From Flavobacteriales bacterium (lineage in GTDB: Bacteria > Bacteroidota > Bacteroidia > Flavobacteriales_F > PHOS-HE28): a stretch of 56,241 nucleotides of DNA. Below the pieces are notes generated by a model, which was not told the DNA's origin, made no database searches, and saw only the letters and a program-made list of their open reading frames with translations. A program made the position numbers and the translations under genes. The number at the start of each line of letters is the position of its first letter. Position 1 is the stretch's first letter. Location: contig JAEUSY010000007.1 of assembly GCA_016788295.1 (NCBI GenBank), forward strand, positions 1-56,241, written 5' to 3'. Shown here one piece after another: positions 35,070 through 44,164 of the stretch.

Positions 35070-37166
35070 TCAGCGCCCTGTTATCACGAACTCGGTCCGG
35101 CGGTTCAGCGCCCTGCCTTCAGGCGTATCGTTGGTGGCCACCGGCTTGGTGGGCCCAAGCCCCTTGAATGCCAGACGCTGCCCGCTGACCCCGTGTTGTT
35201 GCAGATACTCCATCACGGTAAAGGCACGATCGTTACTAAGGGCCATGTTATCCTCCACGCGCCCGATGTTATCGGTATGGCCCTCCACGCGGATCTTCAC
35301 GGTGGGGTTCTCCTTCATGAACACGATGAGCTCGTCGAGGATATGCTCACTGGCCTTGGTGATGGCCGCGGAATTGCTTCCGAACTTGATGTCGTTCACG
35401 CGGTAGCTCTTGCCGAGTTCGATCTTCCGCACGGTCATGTCCACGGCGGTGACACCGGCCTTCACGCTGTCCTCCGCATTAAAACTGTGCGTCTCGAACA
35501 CGTGGTCCTTCTTCTTCACCGTCATCACCACATCGGCACCCGGCCGCAGCTTCACCACCGTGGCATACCGGCCATCGGCGTTATCCACTTGGATGATCTC
35601 GGTCTTCCGGGTATCCATGTACTTGATCTCCACCGTGGCGTCCTTCACCACCTGCCCTTTGTCATCGCGCACTTGCCCTTTCACCAGCAGCACCTCGTCG
35701 GGCCGCACGTTAACAGGAAGATCGAATCCGTAGATATCCAGTCCACCAGCGCCCTTGAAACGCCCGCTGGCGAAATAGGCCGTGCGACCATCGGTGCTTA
35801 CGATCAGGCCATGCTCATCCTGGTCGGTGTTGATGGGGTGGCCGATGTTCTTCGGCTTGGTCCAGGTGCCATCATCGTTCAATTTGCTGAAGAAGATGTC
35901 GTAACCCCCAAAGCTCTTGTGGCCGCGGCCACTGGTATCCTGTTTGGCCGCGAAGTAGAGCGTACGGCTGTCGCTGTGCATGAAGGGCGCCTTCTCGTTG
36001 CCGTAGGTATTGATGCCCTTCACAGGCACGGCTTTGGACCACTCCCCCTTCTCGTTGCGCGTGCTCTGGAAGATGTCGATGCCATCGGTGTTCGCACGAT
36101 TCGTGGCGAAGTAGAGCGTACGCCCATCGCCACTGAGGGAAGGCTGGCTCTCCCAACCGTCGGGCGTATTGATGTTCGGTCCTAGGTTCTCCAGTCCGGT
36201 CCACTCCCATTCCTGCCCGCCATAGTCCAGGTTGAAACGACTATCGTAGTGGGTGCGGAAGATGTCGCAATTGCGGTAGCCCCGACCATCTGGTGGCTCG
36301 CACACGGTGACGAACATCTCCTTGTTGTTCACGCTGATGGTGACCCCTCCGTAATTGTCGCCGGTATTGAAGGGCTCGGGCAGGATGCGCGCCGGGTCGA
36401 AGTCGGTGCTCAAGTTGGGACGACGGGCCTCCATCAGTTCCTCCACTTCGCGTGAGACGATGTCGCCTTTGGCGCGCACCATGCGCTTGCGGGTGAAGAA
36501 GATCAGCTCGTTGTCCGGCGAGAACATGGGCAGGTACTCATCGTCCGCAGTGCTCACATTGGCCAGCGAACGGGGGTTCAAGGGGGCCGTGTTCTTGTAG
36601 AAATCGATGTAGAACTGCAGCTCGGGCATCACCTCTTCCACGTCCTTGTACTTCTTGTCGTAGTCCTTGGACATGCGCGTGGCATCGTCGCTGGGGAACT
36701 TGCGGAACGCCTCGAAGGCCTTGCCCGCCTCGGCGAAGTTGTCCTCGGCATAGTACATGGTGCCCAGCGTGTAGAGCACATCGCTGTGGTAGTTGGGACA
36801 GCTGGCGCGCACCTTTTCCAAGTACTTGATGGCTGCTGCGAAGCCCTTGCCACTTTCGCGGCCAATGCGGTAGGCCGAAAGCCCGAGCCTGAAGTTGCAT
36901 TCCACACATTCCGGGTCCACCTCCAATGTGCTCTTCAGCTTGGCGTGGCGCTGGGCCGGATCCTTGGCCTTGGAGGCCTCGTCGAGCAGCTTCACGATCT
37001 TCTTGTCCGTGGGCGGTGCGCAGGGATCGGTATCGTCCTGTGCGGCCAGGGACAAGGGCGCGACCAGTAGCAACAACAGCACACCCCGGATAGCGCACAC
37101 AAACAGTGGAGACCCCATGAAGGCCTTCCCTCCTATCCGCATCATCCCCTTCAACATTAGGTCCAT
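35070..37166 (-). CDS. PorE-like OmpA family protein (T9SS component)
   Basis: The 698-residue protein has the domain order of Porphyromonas PorE. A signal peptide (VLLLLLVAPLSLAAQ) precedes TPR repeats (about residues 35-170), a PD40 beta-propeller (YLPMFSPDNELIFFTRKR, QPSLSGDGRTLYFATNR, GLIVSTDGRTAYFASGR; about 200-460), a carboxypeptidase-regulatory-like domain (VKGQVRDDKGQVVKDATVEIKY) and a C-terminal OmpA domain with RVEGHTDNIGRVEDNMALSNDRA. PorE links the T9SS ring to peptidoglycan. ATG 37166 is preferred over the GTG at 37181. It lies 11 nt after the AsmA gene, so the pair is an operon. Confidence 0.88.
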   Translation of the reverse strand: MDLMLKGMMRIGGKAFMGSPLFVCAIRGVLLLLLVAPLSLAAQDDTDPCAPPTDKKIVKLLDEASKAKDPAQRHAKLKSTLEVDPECVECNFRLGLSAYRIGRESGKGFAAAIKYLEKVRASCPNYHSDVLYTLGTMYYAEDNFAEAGKAFEAFRKFPSDDATRMSKDYDKKYKDVEEVMPELQFYIDFYKNTAPLNPRSLANVSTADDEYLPMFSPDNELIFFTRKRMVRAKGDIVSREVEELMEARRPNLSTDFDPARILPEPFNTGDNYGGVTISVNNKEMFVTVCEPPDGRGYRNCDIFRTHYDSRFNLDYGGQEWEWTGLENLGPNINTPDGWESQPSLSGDGRTLYFATNRANTDGIDIFQSTRNEKGEWSKAVPVKGINTYGNEKAPFMHSDSRTLYFAAKQDTSGRGHKSFGGYDIFFSKLNDDGTWTKPKNIGHPINTDQDEHGLIVSTDGRTAYFASGRFKGAGGLDIYGFDLPVNVRPDEVLLVKGQVRDDKGQVVKDATVEIKYMDTRKTEIIQVDNADGRYATVVKLRPGADVVMTVKKKDHVFETHSFNAEDSVKAGVTAVDMTVRKIELGKSYRVNDIKFGSNSAAITKASEHILDELIVFMKENPTVKIRVEGHTDNIGRVEDNMALSNDRAFTVMEYLQQHGVSGQRLAFKGLGPTKPVATNDTPEGRALNRRTEFVITGR

Positions 37167-37177
37167 TCCTGTGTCGC

Positions 37178-40006
37178 TCACTTCACGGTGGTATCGGTCT
37201 CTTCAGCCTTACGGATCAGGTCGTCGCCCTTCTTGCGTGCCGATTCCACGATGCCATCGGCACGCTTGTCAGCTTCCGCGATGGCCTGTGCCTCCTTCTT
37301 ATCGGCCTCCTTCTTCAGTTTGTCCGCTACCACCCTGGCCGCTGCCTTGGAGATGGGGTCCTTGGCATCGTTCACCAGTTTATCGGCCTGGGCATAGCCT
37401 TCGGCCTTCAACCGTGCGGCCTCACGGCGCGCATCGGCCTTCAGCTGATCGGCCTGCTTTTGCGCTTCGGCCACCATACGAGCAGCCTCTTCACGGGCCT
37501 TGGCGATCGCTTCTTCCTTGGCCTTGGAGATCTGTTCGTTCACTTCCTGTTTGATCTCTTCCTTGATCACATCCTGCACGTTGCTATTGCCACCGGCGAA
37601 CACCGGCTTTACAACGGGCTTGTCGATGGTGCCGGTGATCTTGATGGTGGCATCCAGTTCATCAGGCACTTTCAGGTTGGCCCCTAGGAACCGGTTGGCC
37701 TCGCCGAGCAGGTTGCCGGCCGTTTGTGCGGCGGCCGCACCGAACATGGCGGTGGGCACCTTCGCCTTCATCAAGTAGTCAATGGCCTGGTCGGCGAAGG
37801 CCGTGCTGCCTCCCACGTTGGCCTTGATGCGATCGATCTTCACATCGAAGGGGTCGGTGATCATCTTACCGTCTTGGAAGCGGTAGGTGAAGTTGACGTC
37901 CTGCAAGGTGGTGTTCTCGATCTCTTTGATCTTGAGCGCCTTGGCGATATCCACCAAGGGCTGGAAACCGTCCACGCGAACGTTCTTGGTGCGCAGCGTG
38001 CCACGGCCGGTGAGGGCGTTCATGTCAGGCTCCATGTGCTTGTCCAACGCACCTTTCATGGTGAGGTCGGTGCTGAACCTGCCTTTGCATGTCTTGGCGA
38101 TGGGCGCCATCTTCTGGATGGTCTCGATGTAGGTCACGGCCTTCTCGATGTCCATGTCGCGTACGTCGTATCGCAGATCGAAGGTGGGCTTGTTCGCGTC
38201 GGTGGTCACGTAATCGCCTTCCATGGCCACACTTCCCTCGAAGAGGTTGAAGAACACATCGTTCAGTTCGGCGCGCTGATCGTGCACGCGCAGTCCTCCA
38301 CGGATGTTGGTAAGTGAAAGGTTGTCGTAGATGACCTCCTTCACGGCCAGGCCCATGCGGAAATCGATGTTGGCAGGCACCTCGATCACCGTCATGGGTA
38401 CCGTGTCCGTCGGTGCTGCGTTAGTGGTGGTGGTGGACGGTGCGCCCATCAGTTCGTTCAGGTCGAACTTGTTGGCCGCCAGATCGAAGGAGCCTACGAG
38501 CGTGCTGTCCTTCAACCACCACTGCAGGTAATTGTCCATGCGTCCCTTGGCCTGGATACTGCTGCTGCCGAGCGTTCCATCGAAGTTGGCCAGTTCCAGG
38601 TACCGGGGACTGAATTTGAATTGAAGTGTACTGATGCCAACGGGCGGCATGGAGTCGCTGGTATAGCTCATGCCTTGGAGGACCAGCTCTCCATCGGCCG
38701 TGAACTTCTCGTAGCGCTGAGCCTCCACGTCGCTCATGCGGCCTTTCATGCGCACGTCGGCGTCCAGTTTCCCCTTCAGGTCCTCCTTCATCGGAACCAC
38801 CTGCTTCACGCTGGCCAGATCGAGCTTGGCCTTCAGTTCGGCATCCACATTGGGATCGCTGATGGGTGTGCTCAGGTACATGCGTGCTTCCACGGGATTA
38901 CCCGCCATGCTCAGCGAGAAGCGCTTGAGGTCCACCACCATGCGGTCCATGTCCGTACCTCCCGGGCTGTTCACCTTCAGGTCCACGAAGATGTTCTCCA
39001 CCGCGGCAGGCAGGTCAGGGTACTTGAACCGGCCGTTGTCCACGTCCATCACCAGACCAAAGCCAGGCATATTGGTTTCGTTGTAAGTGCCTTTCACAAA
39101 GCCGCTGAAAGCCGCCTTGCCGCTCATCTGAACGCCGGTAAGGTCCGAAGCGAACTCGGCAGGCACCAACGACAGCAAGGTGGCGAAGTCGGTCTTGCGC
39201 GCGTTCCACGTGATGTCCATGTCAATGTCATCAGCAGGCATGGCCAGCCAGCCATCGAAGCCCAGCACCAACTGGTTGATGGTCGCCTCATTGTCCTTGA
39301 AGGTGAATTTCATGTTGGGCATGTCCATGTCCAGATCGGCCTTGATGTCCGCCTTCACGTTCTTGAGGTAGCGAATGCCATCGAACACCACGTTGGCCGA
39401 ATCGGCATGGGTGGTGGTGCTCAGGGTGAACAGGTCCTGCGTGAAGTCGCCGCTGCCTTTATGATCCAGCCCTTTGAGGTCCATGTAATAGGTCAGAGAT
39501 GCATCGTCGTAGATCACGGTACCGTCCTCTATCCAGTATTCACGGAGACCGATGTTGAAGGCTGAGGGCTCATCTGACGGAGCGGTTGCGGTAGTAGTGT
39601 CGGCTTTGGCAATGTCCCAGTTGGCCGTTCCATCAGCGAGCACCTTTACGTGGATGTAGGGTTTCACCAGGCCGATCCGCTTGATATCGATCTTGTCGCC
39701 GAATACGCTCTTGATGTCCACCGTGGCGGTAAGTGAACCGATGTGGGCCAGGTTGATACCCTCGAAGGGTGCCACGTTGGAGACCTTCACATCGGCGATC
39801 TCAACGGTGAGGTCGGGGAAGCTCTTCAGGATGGTGATGTCCCATTCGCCCCAGTCCACCACGGCATTGAGGTTCTTGTTCACCTCGTTCTTTACGGCTG
39901 CCTCGATCTTGTCCTTGAACACAATAGGCAGGACGATGGCCGCTGCCAGCACAAGCAAGATAAGGATGCCGAGGGTGAGCAGGATGCGTTTGGTCCACTT
40001 CGCCAT
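37178..40006 (-). CDS. AsmA family protein with C-terminal coiled coil
   Basis: The 942-residue protein has an N-terminal anchor (RILLTLGILILLVLAAAIVLPIVF). AsmA-type beta-groove sequence follows (VVDWGEWDITILKSFPDLTVEIADVKVSN, LADGTANWDIAK, GLRVHDQRAELNDVFFNLFEGSVAMEGDY). The final 130 residues are an Ala/Lys/Glu-rich coiled coil (KAREEAARMVAEAQKQADQLK). AsmA-like proteins bridge the periplasm and help move phospholipids to the outer membrane. The coiled coil is an unusual extension that may reach the PorE-like partner or peptidoglycan; that is speculation. Confidence 0.87.
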   Translation of the reverse strand: MAKWTKRILLTLGILILLVLAAAIVLPIVFKDKIEAAVKNEVNKNLNAVVDWGEWDITILKSFPDLTVEIADVKVSNVAPFEGINLAHIGSLTATVDIKSVFGDKIDIKRIGLVKPYIHVKVLADGTANWDIAKADTTTATAPSDEPSAFNIGLREYWIEDGTVIYDDASLTYYMDLKGLDHKGSGDFTQDLFTLSTTTHADSANVVFDGIRYLKNVKADIKADLDMDMPNMKFTFKDNEATINQLVLGFDGWLAMPADDIDMDITWNARKTDFATLLSLVPAEFASDLTGVQMSGKAAFSGFVKGTYNETNMPGFGLVMDVDNGRFKYPDLPAAVENIFVDLKVNSPGGTDMDRMVVDLKRFSLSMAGNPVEARMYLSTPISDPNVDAELKAKLDLASVKQVVPMKEDLKGKLDADVRMKGRMSDVEAQRYEKFTADGELVLQGMSYTSDSMPPVGISTLQFKFSPRYLELANFDGTLGSSSIQAKGRMDNYLQWWLKDSTLVGSFDLAANKFDLNELMGAPSTTTTNAAPTDTVPMTVIEVPANIDFRMGLAVKEVIYDNLSLTNIRGGLRVHDQRAELNDVFFNLFEGSVAMEGDYVTTDANKPTFDLRYDVRDMDIEKAVTYIETIQKMAPIAKTCKGRFSTDLTMKGALDKHMEPDMNALTGRGTLRTKNVRVDGFQPLVDIAKALKIKEIENTTLQDVNFTYRFQDGKMITDPFDVKIDRIKANVGGSTAFADQAIDYLMKAKVPTAMFGAAAAQTAGNLLGEANRFLGANLKVPDELDATIKITGTIDKPVVKPVFAGGNSNVQDVIKEEIKQEVNEQISKAKEEAIAKAREEAARMVAEAQKQADQLKADARREAARLKAEGYAQADKLVNDAKDPISKAAARVVADKLKKEADKKEAQAIAEADKRADGIVESARKKGDDLIRKAEETDTTVK

Positions 40007-40141
40007 GGTGAGTGCGGATGAGAATGATTCGAACTGAACAACAGGATGGTCCGGAAGGGCCTAGCCAACCGAAAGCCGCCTGCGCGTACAAAGATCGTTC
40101 CCGAACGGCCTATCCCCTGCTGGAACTGCTCCAGGGGTTGT

Positions 40142-41578
40142 TCACGCCTTATCGGTGAACAAGGCTTCGCCCTGGCTGTGGGCGATCACGCTACAGCAGA
40201 CCGTATCGCCGGTCACGTTCACCACCGTGCGGCACATGTCCAGGATGCGGTCCACCGGCAAAATGATGGCGATCCAGGCGGGATCGAGGCCCAGGCCGGT
40301 AAGCACCACGAACAGCGTAATGAGTCCTGCGCTCGGTACCGCGGCGGCTCCAATGCTGGCCAGCGTGGCGGTAAGGATGATGCTCAGCTGCTGTAGGAAG
40401 GTGAGGTCCACCAAGTGGAATTGCGCCAGAAAGACCACGGCCACGGCCTGGTACAGGCTGGTGCCATCCATGTTCACGGTGGCGCCAATGGGCAGCACAA
40501 AGCTGGCGGTGCTCTTGCTAACGCCGATGCGGTCCTCCATGCACTCCATGGTGACCGGCAATGTGGCCGCGCTGCTGCTGGTGCTGAAGGCCAGCAACTG
40601 GGCCGGACTGATGGCCTTGAGGAAGCGACGATAGATGTTCTGGCGCATGATCATGCTCATGATCAACGGATACACTACGAAGACCATGAGCGCCAGCCCA
40701 ATGAGAACCGTAATGGAATATCCGGCGAGGGACTTGAACAGCTGCACCACGGCCCCAGGGTCATCGCCGGCAATGCGCGAGACCACGCCAGCCATCAGGG
40801 CGAACACGAAGAAGGGCGCGGCCTTCATCACCACGTCCACCATCTTCATGAACACATCATTGAGGCCGTTCACAAGGGCGACCACCGGGGCGGCACTGGT
40901 GGCCGGGATCAACAACAGCACCACCCCGAAGAAGATGGCGAAGAAGATCACCTGCAACATCAACGCATTGTTGAAGCTCAGGAAGATGTTGCTGGGCACC
41001 ATGTCCACCAGGAACTGCAATGGACCGGCCCCGGTAGTGCTCCGCGCCTGTTCCACCTTGCCGCTCAACCAGGCATCGGGCGTGGAATGCTTCCGGGCGG
41101 CCAGCACTTCCTCCACGATGGACCTGTTCGCTGGATCACAGCTCAGGCATTGTCCGTCCTTGGGGCGCTCCACACTGGACGTTTCGTTCACCCAAAGTTC
41201 GTAGGCGATCCGGTTGCGCAGGCGTTGACCGTCGTTGGCCAGTTCACCCGGCTTGATCACGTTCACCAACAACAGACCGATGCTAATGGAGACCACTGTG
41301 GTAGTGAGGTACAAGCCCAACATGCCCATGCCGGTGCGACCGAGCCTGGCCACATCGCCCAAACTGCTCACGCCGCTGATGATGCTGAACAGTACCAGCG
41401 GAATGGCGATCAGCTTGAGCAGGTTGATGAAGATGTCGCCGAACGGGGCCAGCCAATCCAAGGTGAACGCGCTCCAGCCAAGCGTGCTGGAGAGGATGGC
41501 CCATACGATACCGAGCCCCAGTCCGATGAGAATGCGGGCGGGCAGCGAGAGGCCTTTCTTCTTGGTAGTAGCGTTCAT
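40142..41578 (-). CDS. Dicarboxylate/amino acid:cation symporter (DAACS family)
   Basis: The 478-residue transporter has the family signatures: the re-entrant hairpin STSSSAATLPVTM, TM7 PIGATVNMDGTSLYQAV, and TM8 DRILDMCRTVVNVTGDTVCC. It would import glutamate, aspartate or C4-dicarboxylates with Na+ or H+. About 65 extra residues (about 112-178) between TM3 and TM4 include a CLSC motif (Cys 144 and 147), and probably form an outward loop. It starts inside the aroC stop (ATGA), so it is translated with aroC. Confidence 0.92.
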   Translation of the reverse strand: MNATTKKKGLSLPARILIGLGLGIVWAILSSTLGWSAFTLDWLAPFGDIFINLLKLIAIPLVLFSIISGVSSLGDVARLGRTGMGMLGLYLTTTVVSISIGLLLVNVIKPGELANDGQRLRNRIAYELWVNETSSVERPKDGQCLSCDPANRSIVEEVLAARKHSTPDAWLSGKVEQARSTTGAGPLQFLVDMVPSNIFLSFNNALMLQVIFFAIFFGVVLLLIPATSAAPVVALVNGLNDVFMKMVDVVMKAAPFFVFALMAGVVSRIAGDDPGAVVQLFKSLAGYSITVLIGLALMVFVVYPLIMSMIMRQNIYRRFLKAISPAQLLAFSTSSSAATLPVTMECMEDRIGVSKSTASFVLPIGATVNMDGTSLYQAVAVVFLAQFHLVDLTFLQQLSIILTATLASIGAAAVPSAGLITLFVVLTGLGLDPAWIAIILPVDRILDMCRTVVNVTGDTVCCSVIAHSQGEALFTDKA

Positions 41579-42615
41579 GCGCGGGCTGTACGTTGGCGAA
41601 GCAGGTGATCGGCGAGCACGAGGCAGGACATGGCCTCAACAATGGGCACTGCGCGCGGCACCACGCAGGGATCATGCCTGCCCTTGGCCTCAAGCGTTAC
41701 TTCTTCGCCCGAAGTGGTCATTGCCTGCTGGGCCTTGGCAATGGTGGAAGGTGGTTTGAAAGCGACCTCGAAGTAGAGCGGGGAACCATCGCTGATACCG
41801 CCCAATGTACCGCCCTGGGACAACAGGTTATGCTCCGATCCGCGCATGGCGGCAGCGCTGAACCCACTGCCCAATTGGAACCCACGTGTGGCATTGATGC
41901 CCAGCATGGCCTTGGCCAGATCGGCCTCCAAGCGGTCGAAGACAGGTTCACCCAGTCCTTGGGGCAGGCCATTCACCCGACAAGCCACCACCCCGCCCAC
42001 CGAATCGCCCTCGGAACGCACCTGTTCGATCAGTGCGGCCATGCGGGCACTGGCCTCGGGATCGGGACAGCGCACGGGATCGGACCAACGTTGCTTCATG
42101 CGCAGTTGACCGGCCGGCACATCGGTGCGGATGCCACCCACCTGCAGGACATAGGCCGAAACTTCGATCCCGTACGTGGCCAACAATTGGCGCGCAATGG
42201 CACCACCCACCACACGGCAGGCGGTCTCTCGCGCGCTGCTTCGTCCACCGCCACGATGATCGCGCACGCCGTACTTGGCCTGCCACGTAAGGTCGGCATG
42301 ACCCGGACGGTAGACATCGCGCAGATGCTCGTAATCGCTGGAGCGTGCGTCCTTGTTGCGGATCAGGAAACCGATGGGCGTGCCTTGGGTACGGCCCTCG
42401 AACAGACCACTGAGGAACTCCACCTCATCACCCTCGTCACGCGCGGTACCCAAGGGTGTGCTACCGGGCCGGCGGCGGTCCAGTTCGTCCTGTACCAACG
42501 CGGTATCCAGGAGCAGTCCGGCCGGACAGCCATCCAATACACCACCAATGGCAGGCCCGTGGCTCTCGCCAAAGGTGGTCAAACGGAACAGGCTACCAAA
42601 GGAATTGCCGGGCAT
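41575..42615 (-). CDS. aroC: Chorismate synthase
   Basis: AroC converts 5-enolpyruvylshikimate-3-phosphate to chorismate using reduced FMN, the last step of the shikimate pathway. The 346-residue protein starts MPGNSFGSLFRLTTFGESHG and has the family motifs GESHGPAIGGVLDG, RPGHADLTWQAKYGVRDHRGGGRSSARETA and GISDGSPLYFEVAFKPPSTI. The start is chosen at the conserved GN-FG-LFR opening. It overlaps the symporter gene by 4 nt. Confidence 0.96.
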   Translation of the reverse strand: MPGNSFGSLFRLTTFGESHGPAIGGVLDGCPAGLLLDTALVQDELDRRRPGSTPLGTARDEGDEVEFLSGLFEGRTQGTPIGFLIRNKDARSSDYEHLRDVYRPGHADLTWQAKYGVRDHRGGGRSSARETACRVVGGAIARQLLATYGIEVSAYVLQVGGIRTDVPAGQLRMKQRWSDPVRCPDPEASARMAALIEQVRSEGDSVGGVVACRVNGLPQGLGEPVFDRLEADLAKAMLGINATRGFQLGSGFSAAAMRGSEHNLLSQGGTLGGISDGSPLYFEVAFKPPSTIAKAQQAMTTSGEEVTLEAKGRHDPCVVPRAVPIVEAMSCLVLADHLLRQRTARA

Positions 42616-42768
42616 GGGATGCGTTGCGGCGACTAAAATAGGCGGCGCCCTCCGGCATTCCTTGGAAAAGAGGACAACGCCCGCTCGGATCACTTGTTTT
42701 GCAGGGCTTTTGCGCCAATTGCCGGGAGCCTGATCGAACGGGTTCCTTAGTCAAGTGTACCACGCGAT

Positions 42769-44025
42769 ATGCACGGACCAACAACGCTCTTGTTCCTAAT
42801 GCTCAGTGCCACGGCGATCGCCCAACCCGGTTCCCTGGAGCGGCCCCTCCACGTGGTGGTGACGCTGAACCATGCGCTGGTACGCGACGGCAAGGCACAG
42901 TACATGGTCATCACCCCGGGCAACGACACGTTGACGGTGGAAGACCTGCGCCCCGCGATCGGGGACAGCTTGCTCTACTTCAGGGTGAACGCATCCAGCG
43001 CCGAACGGCCATGGAGCGTGAAGTACCTGCCTGGCGGCGCGATGATGGACCTTCACCTGAGCTATGAGCCAACGCTCTTCGGCTACACGCTTCGGCTACC
43101 CTTCACACAAGGTGCCTTCGAGCTCGATGGCCGCAGGATCATGAAATGCCTTGCCGACCAGGCTGACGACCTTCAACGACGCGATGCCCAGCGCCCCGGC
43201 TGGAACCTGGAGCATCCCTTCGGTGCGGTGGACACCCTGGCCTGCCATGGTGGGCGTTTGGTGTTCGCGCGCGGTGGTGGCATGCACGCTGAAGTGCGCA
43301 TCCCCGACCTGATGCCGTTCGTGAAGCGTGTTCCGCGTATGCCACCGACGGCCGCGCGCGAGGCCAGCTATCCCGGCGGCATGGACAACTTCGAACGGTT
43401 CATCGGTGCCCACTTCAGCAAGCCCTTGATCGAGCGCACCGCGGCCCGTGTGAAGCTCTCGGCACTCGTCACAATCGAGACCGACGGCAGCATCCACCGG
43501 GTGGACCTGAACGGCAGCGCCTACCCCGAGCTGGACCGCGAGTTCAAGCGGGTGCTGCAATTGAGCACCCTGTGGGAGCCGGCCGCAGCGGAGAACGTCC
43601 GCAACACCATCGATCCGCGCACCTATCGCTACGTGGAACAGAGCAAGGTGATCGAATACACCGTGGACCCGGACAGCATCTGGACGGATCTGTCCGACAT
43701 GTCACTGACCATCCTCCCGGCCTCTCCGACCAGTCGTGATGAGCTTACCGTGACCTTCCACTGGATCGGTGGCTCCTGCGGTCGGTATGAAGCCTATGCA
43801 AAGGTCCAGCCTGCTGCCAAGGATGGCGGTCCTCGGGATGTGTTCCTCTACTTCGGCCAGCTGTCCGGCGAGCTCTGCATGGACATCAAGCCGCAGTCCT
43901 TCGGGTTCACCCTGAAGGCCTTGCCGCCGGGGCGCTATCGGTTCCGGCAGATGCCGCACCCGAAGTTGGAGCATGGCGTATGGGCGGCGGACCCGTACCG
44001 GGTAAGGTACGTGGAGGTGCGGTGA
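42769..44025 (+). CDS. Secreted protein with TonB C-terminal-like domain
   Basis: The 418-residue protein has a signal peptide (MHGPTTLLFLMLSATAIAQ) and a beta-rich N-terminal half with no known family. At about residues 203-270 it has a TonB-C-like segment: YPGGMDNFERFIGAHFSKPLIE, then VTIETDGSIHRVDL and FKRVLQLSTLWEPA. This domain is often found in Bacteroidota without a membrane anchor. It is divergent from aroC across 153 bp, where I see no clear promoter. Function unknown. Confidence 0.7.
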   Translation: MHGPTTLLFLMLSATAIAQPGSLERPLHVVVTLNHALVRDGKAQYMVITPGNDTLTVEDLRPAIGDSLLYFRVNASSAERPWSVKYLPGGAMMDLHLSYEPTLFGYTLRLPFTQGAFELDGRRIMKCLADQADDLQRRDAQRPGWNLEHPFGAVDTLACHGGRLVFARGGGMHAEVRIPDLMPFVKRVPRMPPTAAREASYPGGMDNFERFIGAHFSKPLIERTAARVKLSALVTIETDGSIHRVDLNGSAYPELDREFKRVLQLSTLWEPAAAENVRNTIDPRTYRYVEQSKVIEYTVDPDSIWTDLSDMSLTILPASPTSRDELTVTFHWIGGSCGRYEAYAKVQPAAKDGGPRDVFLYFGQLSGELCMDIKPQSFGFTLKALPPGRYRFRQMPHPKLEHGVWAADPYRVRYVEVR

Positions 44026-44113
44026 AGGGCTCCTTCTGAAGAACGGTCGCGCCGTCGGGAACATCAGGCTATACCTGGGGTAAATACCGTTCGCACTACA
44101 AAGGATAGGAACT

Positions 44114-44161
44114 TATAAGTGGCCAAATGTGGCTCCATGAAGGCACATTTGGCCACTTATA
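44114..44161. repeat. Palindrome flanking the ATPase gene (3' side)
   Basis: TATAAGTGGCCAAATGTG (44114-44131) and its exact reverse complement (44144-44161) form an 18-bp stem with a 12-nt loop. Confidence 0.9.
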
Positions 44162-44164
44162 TAC

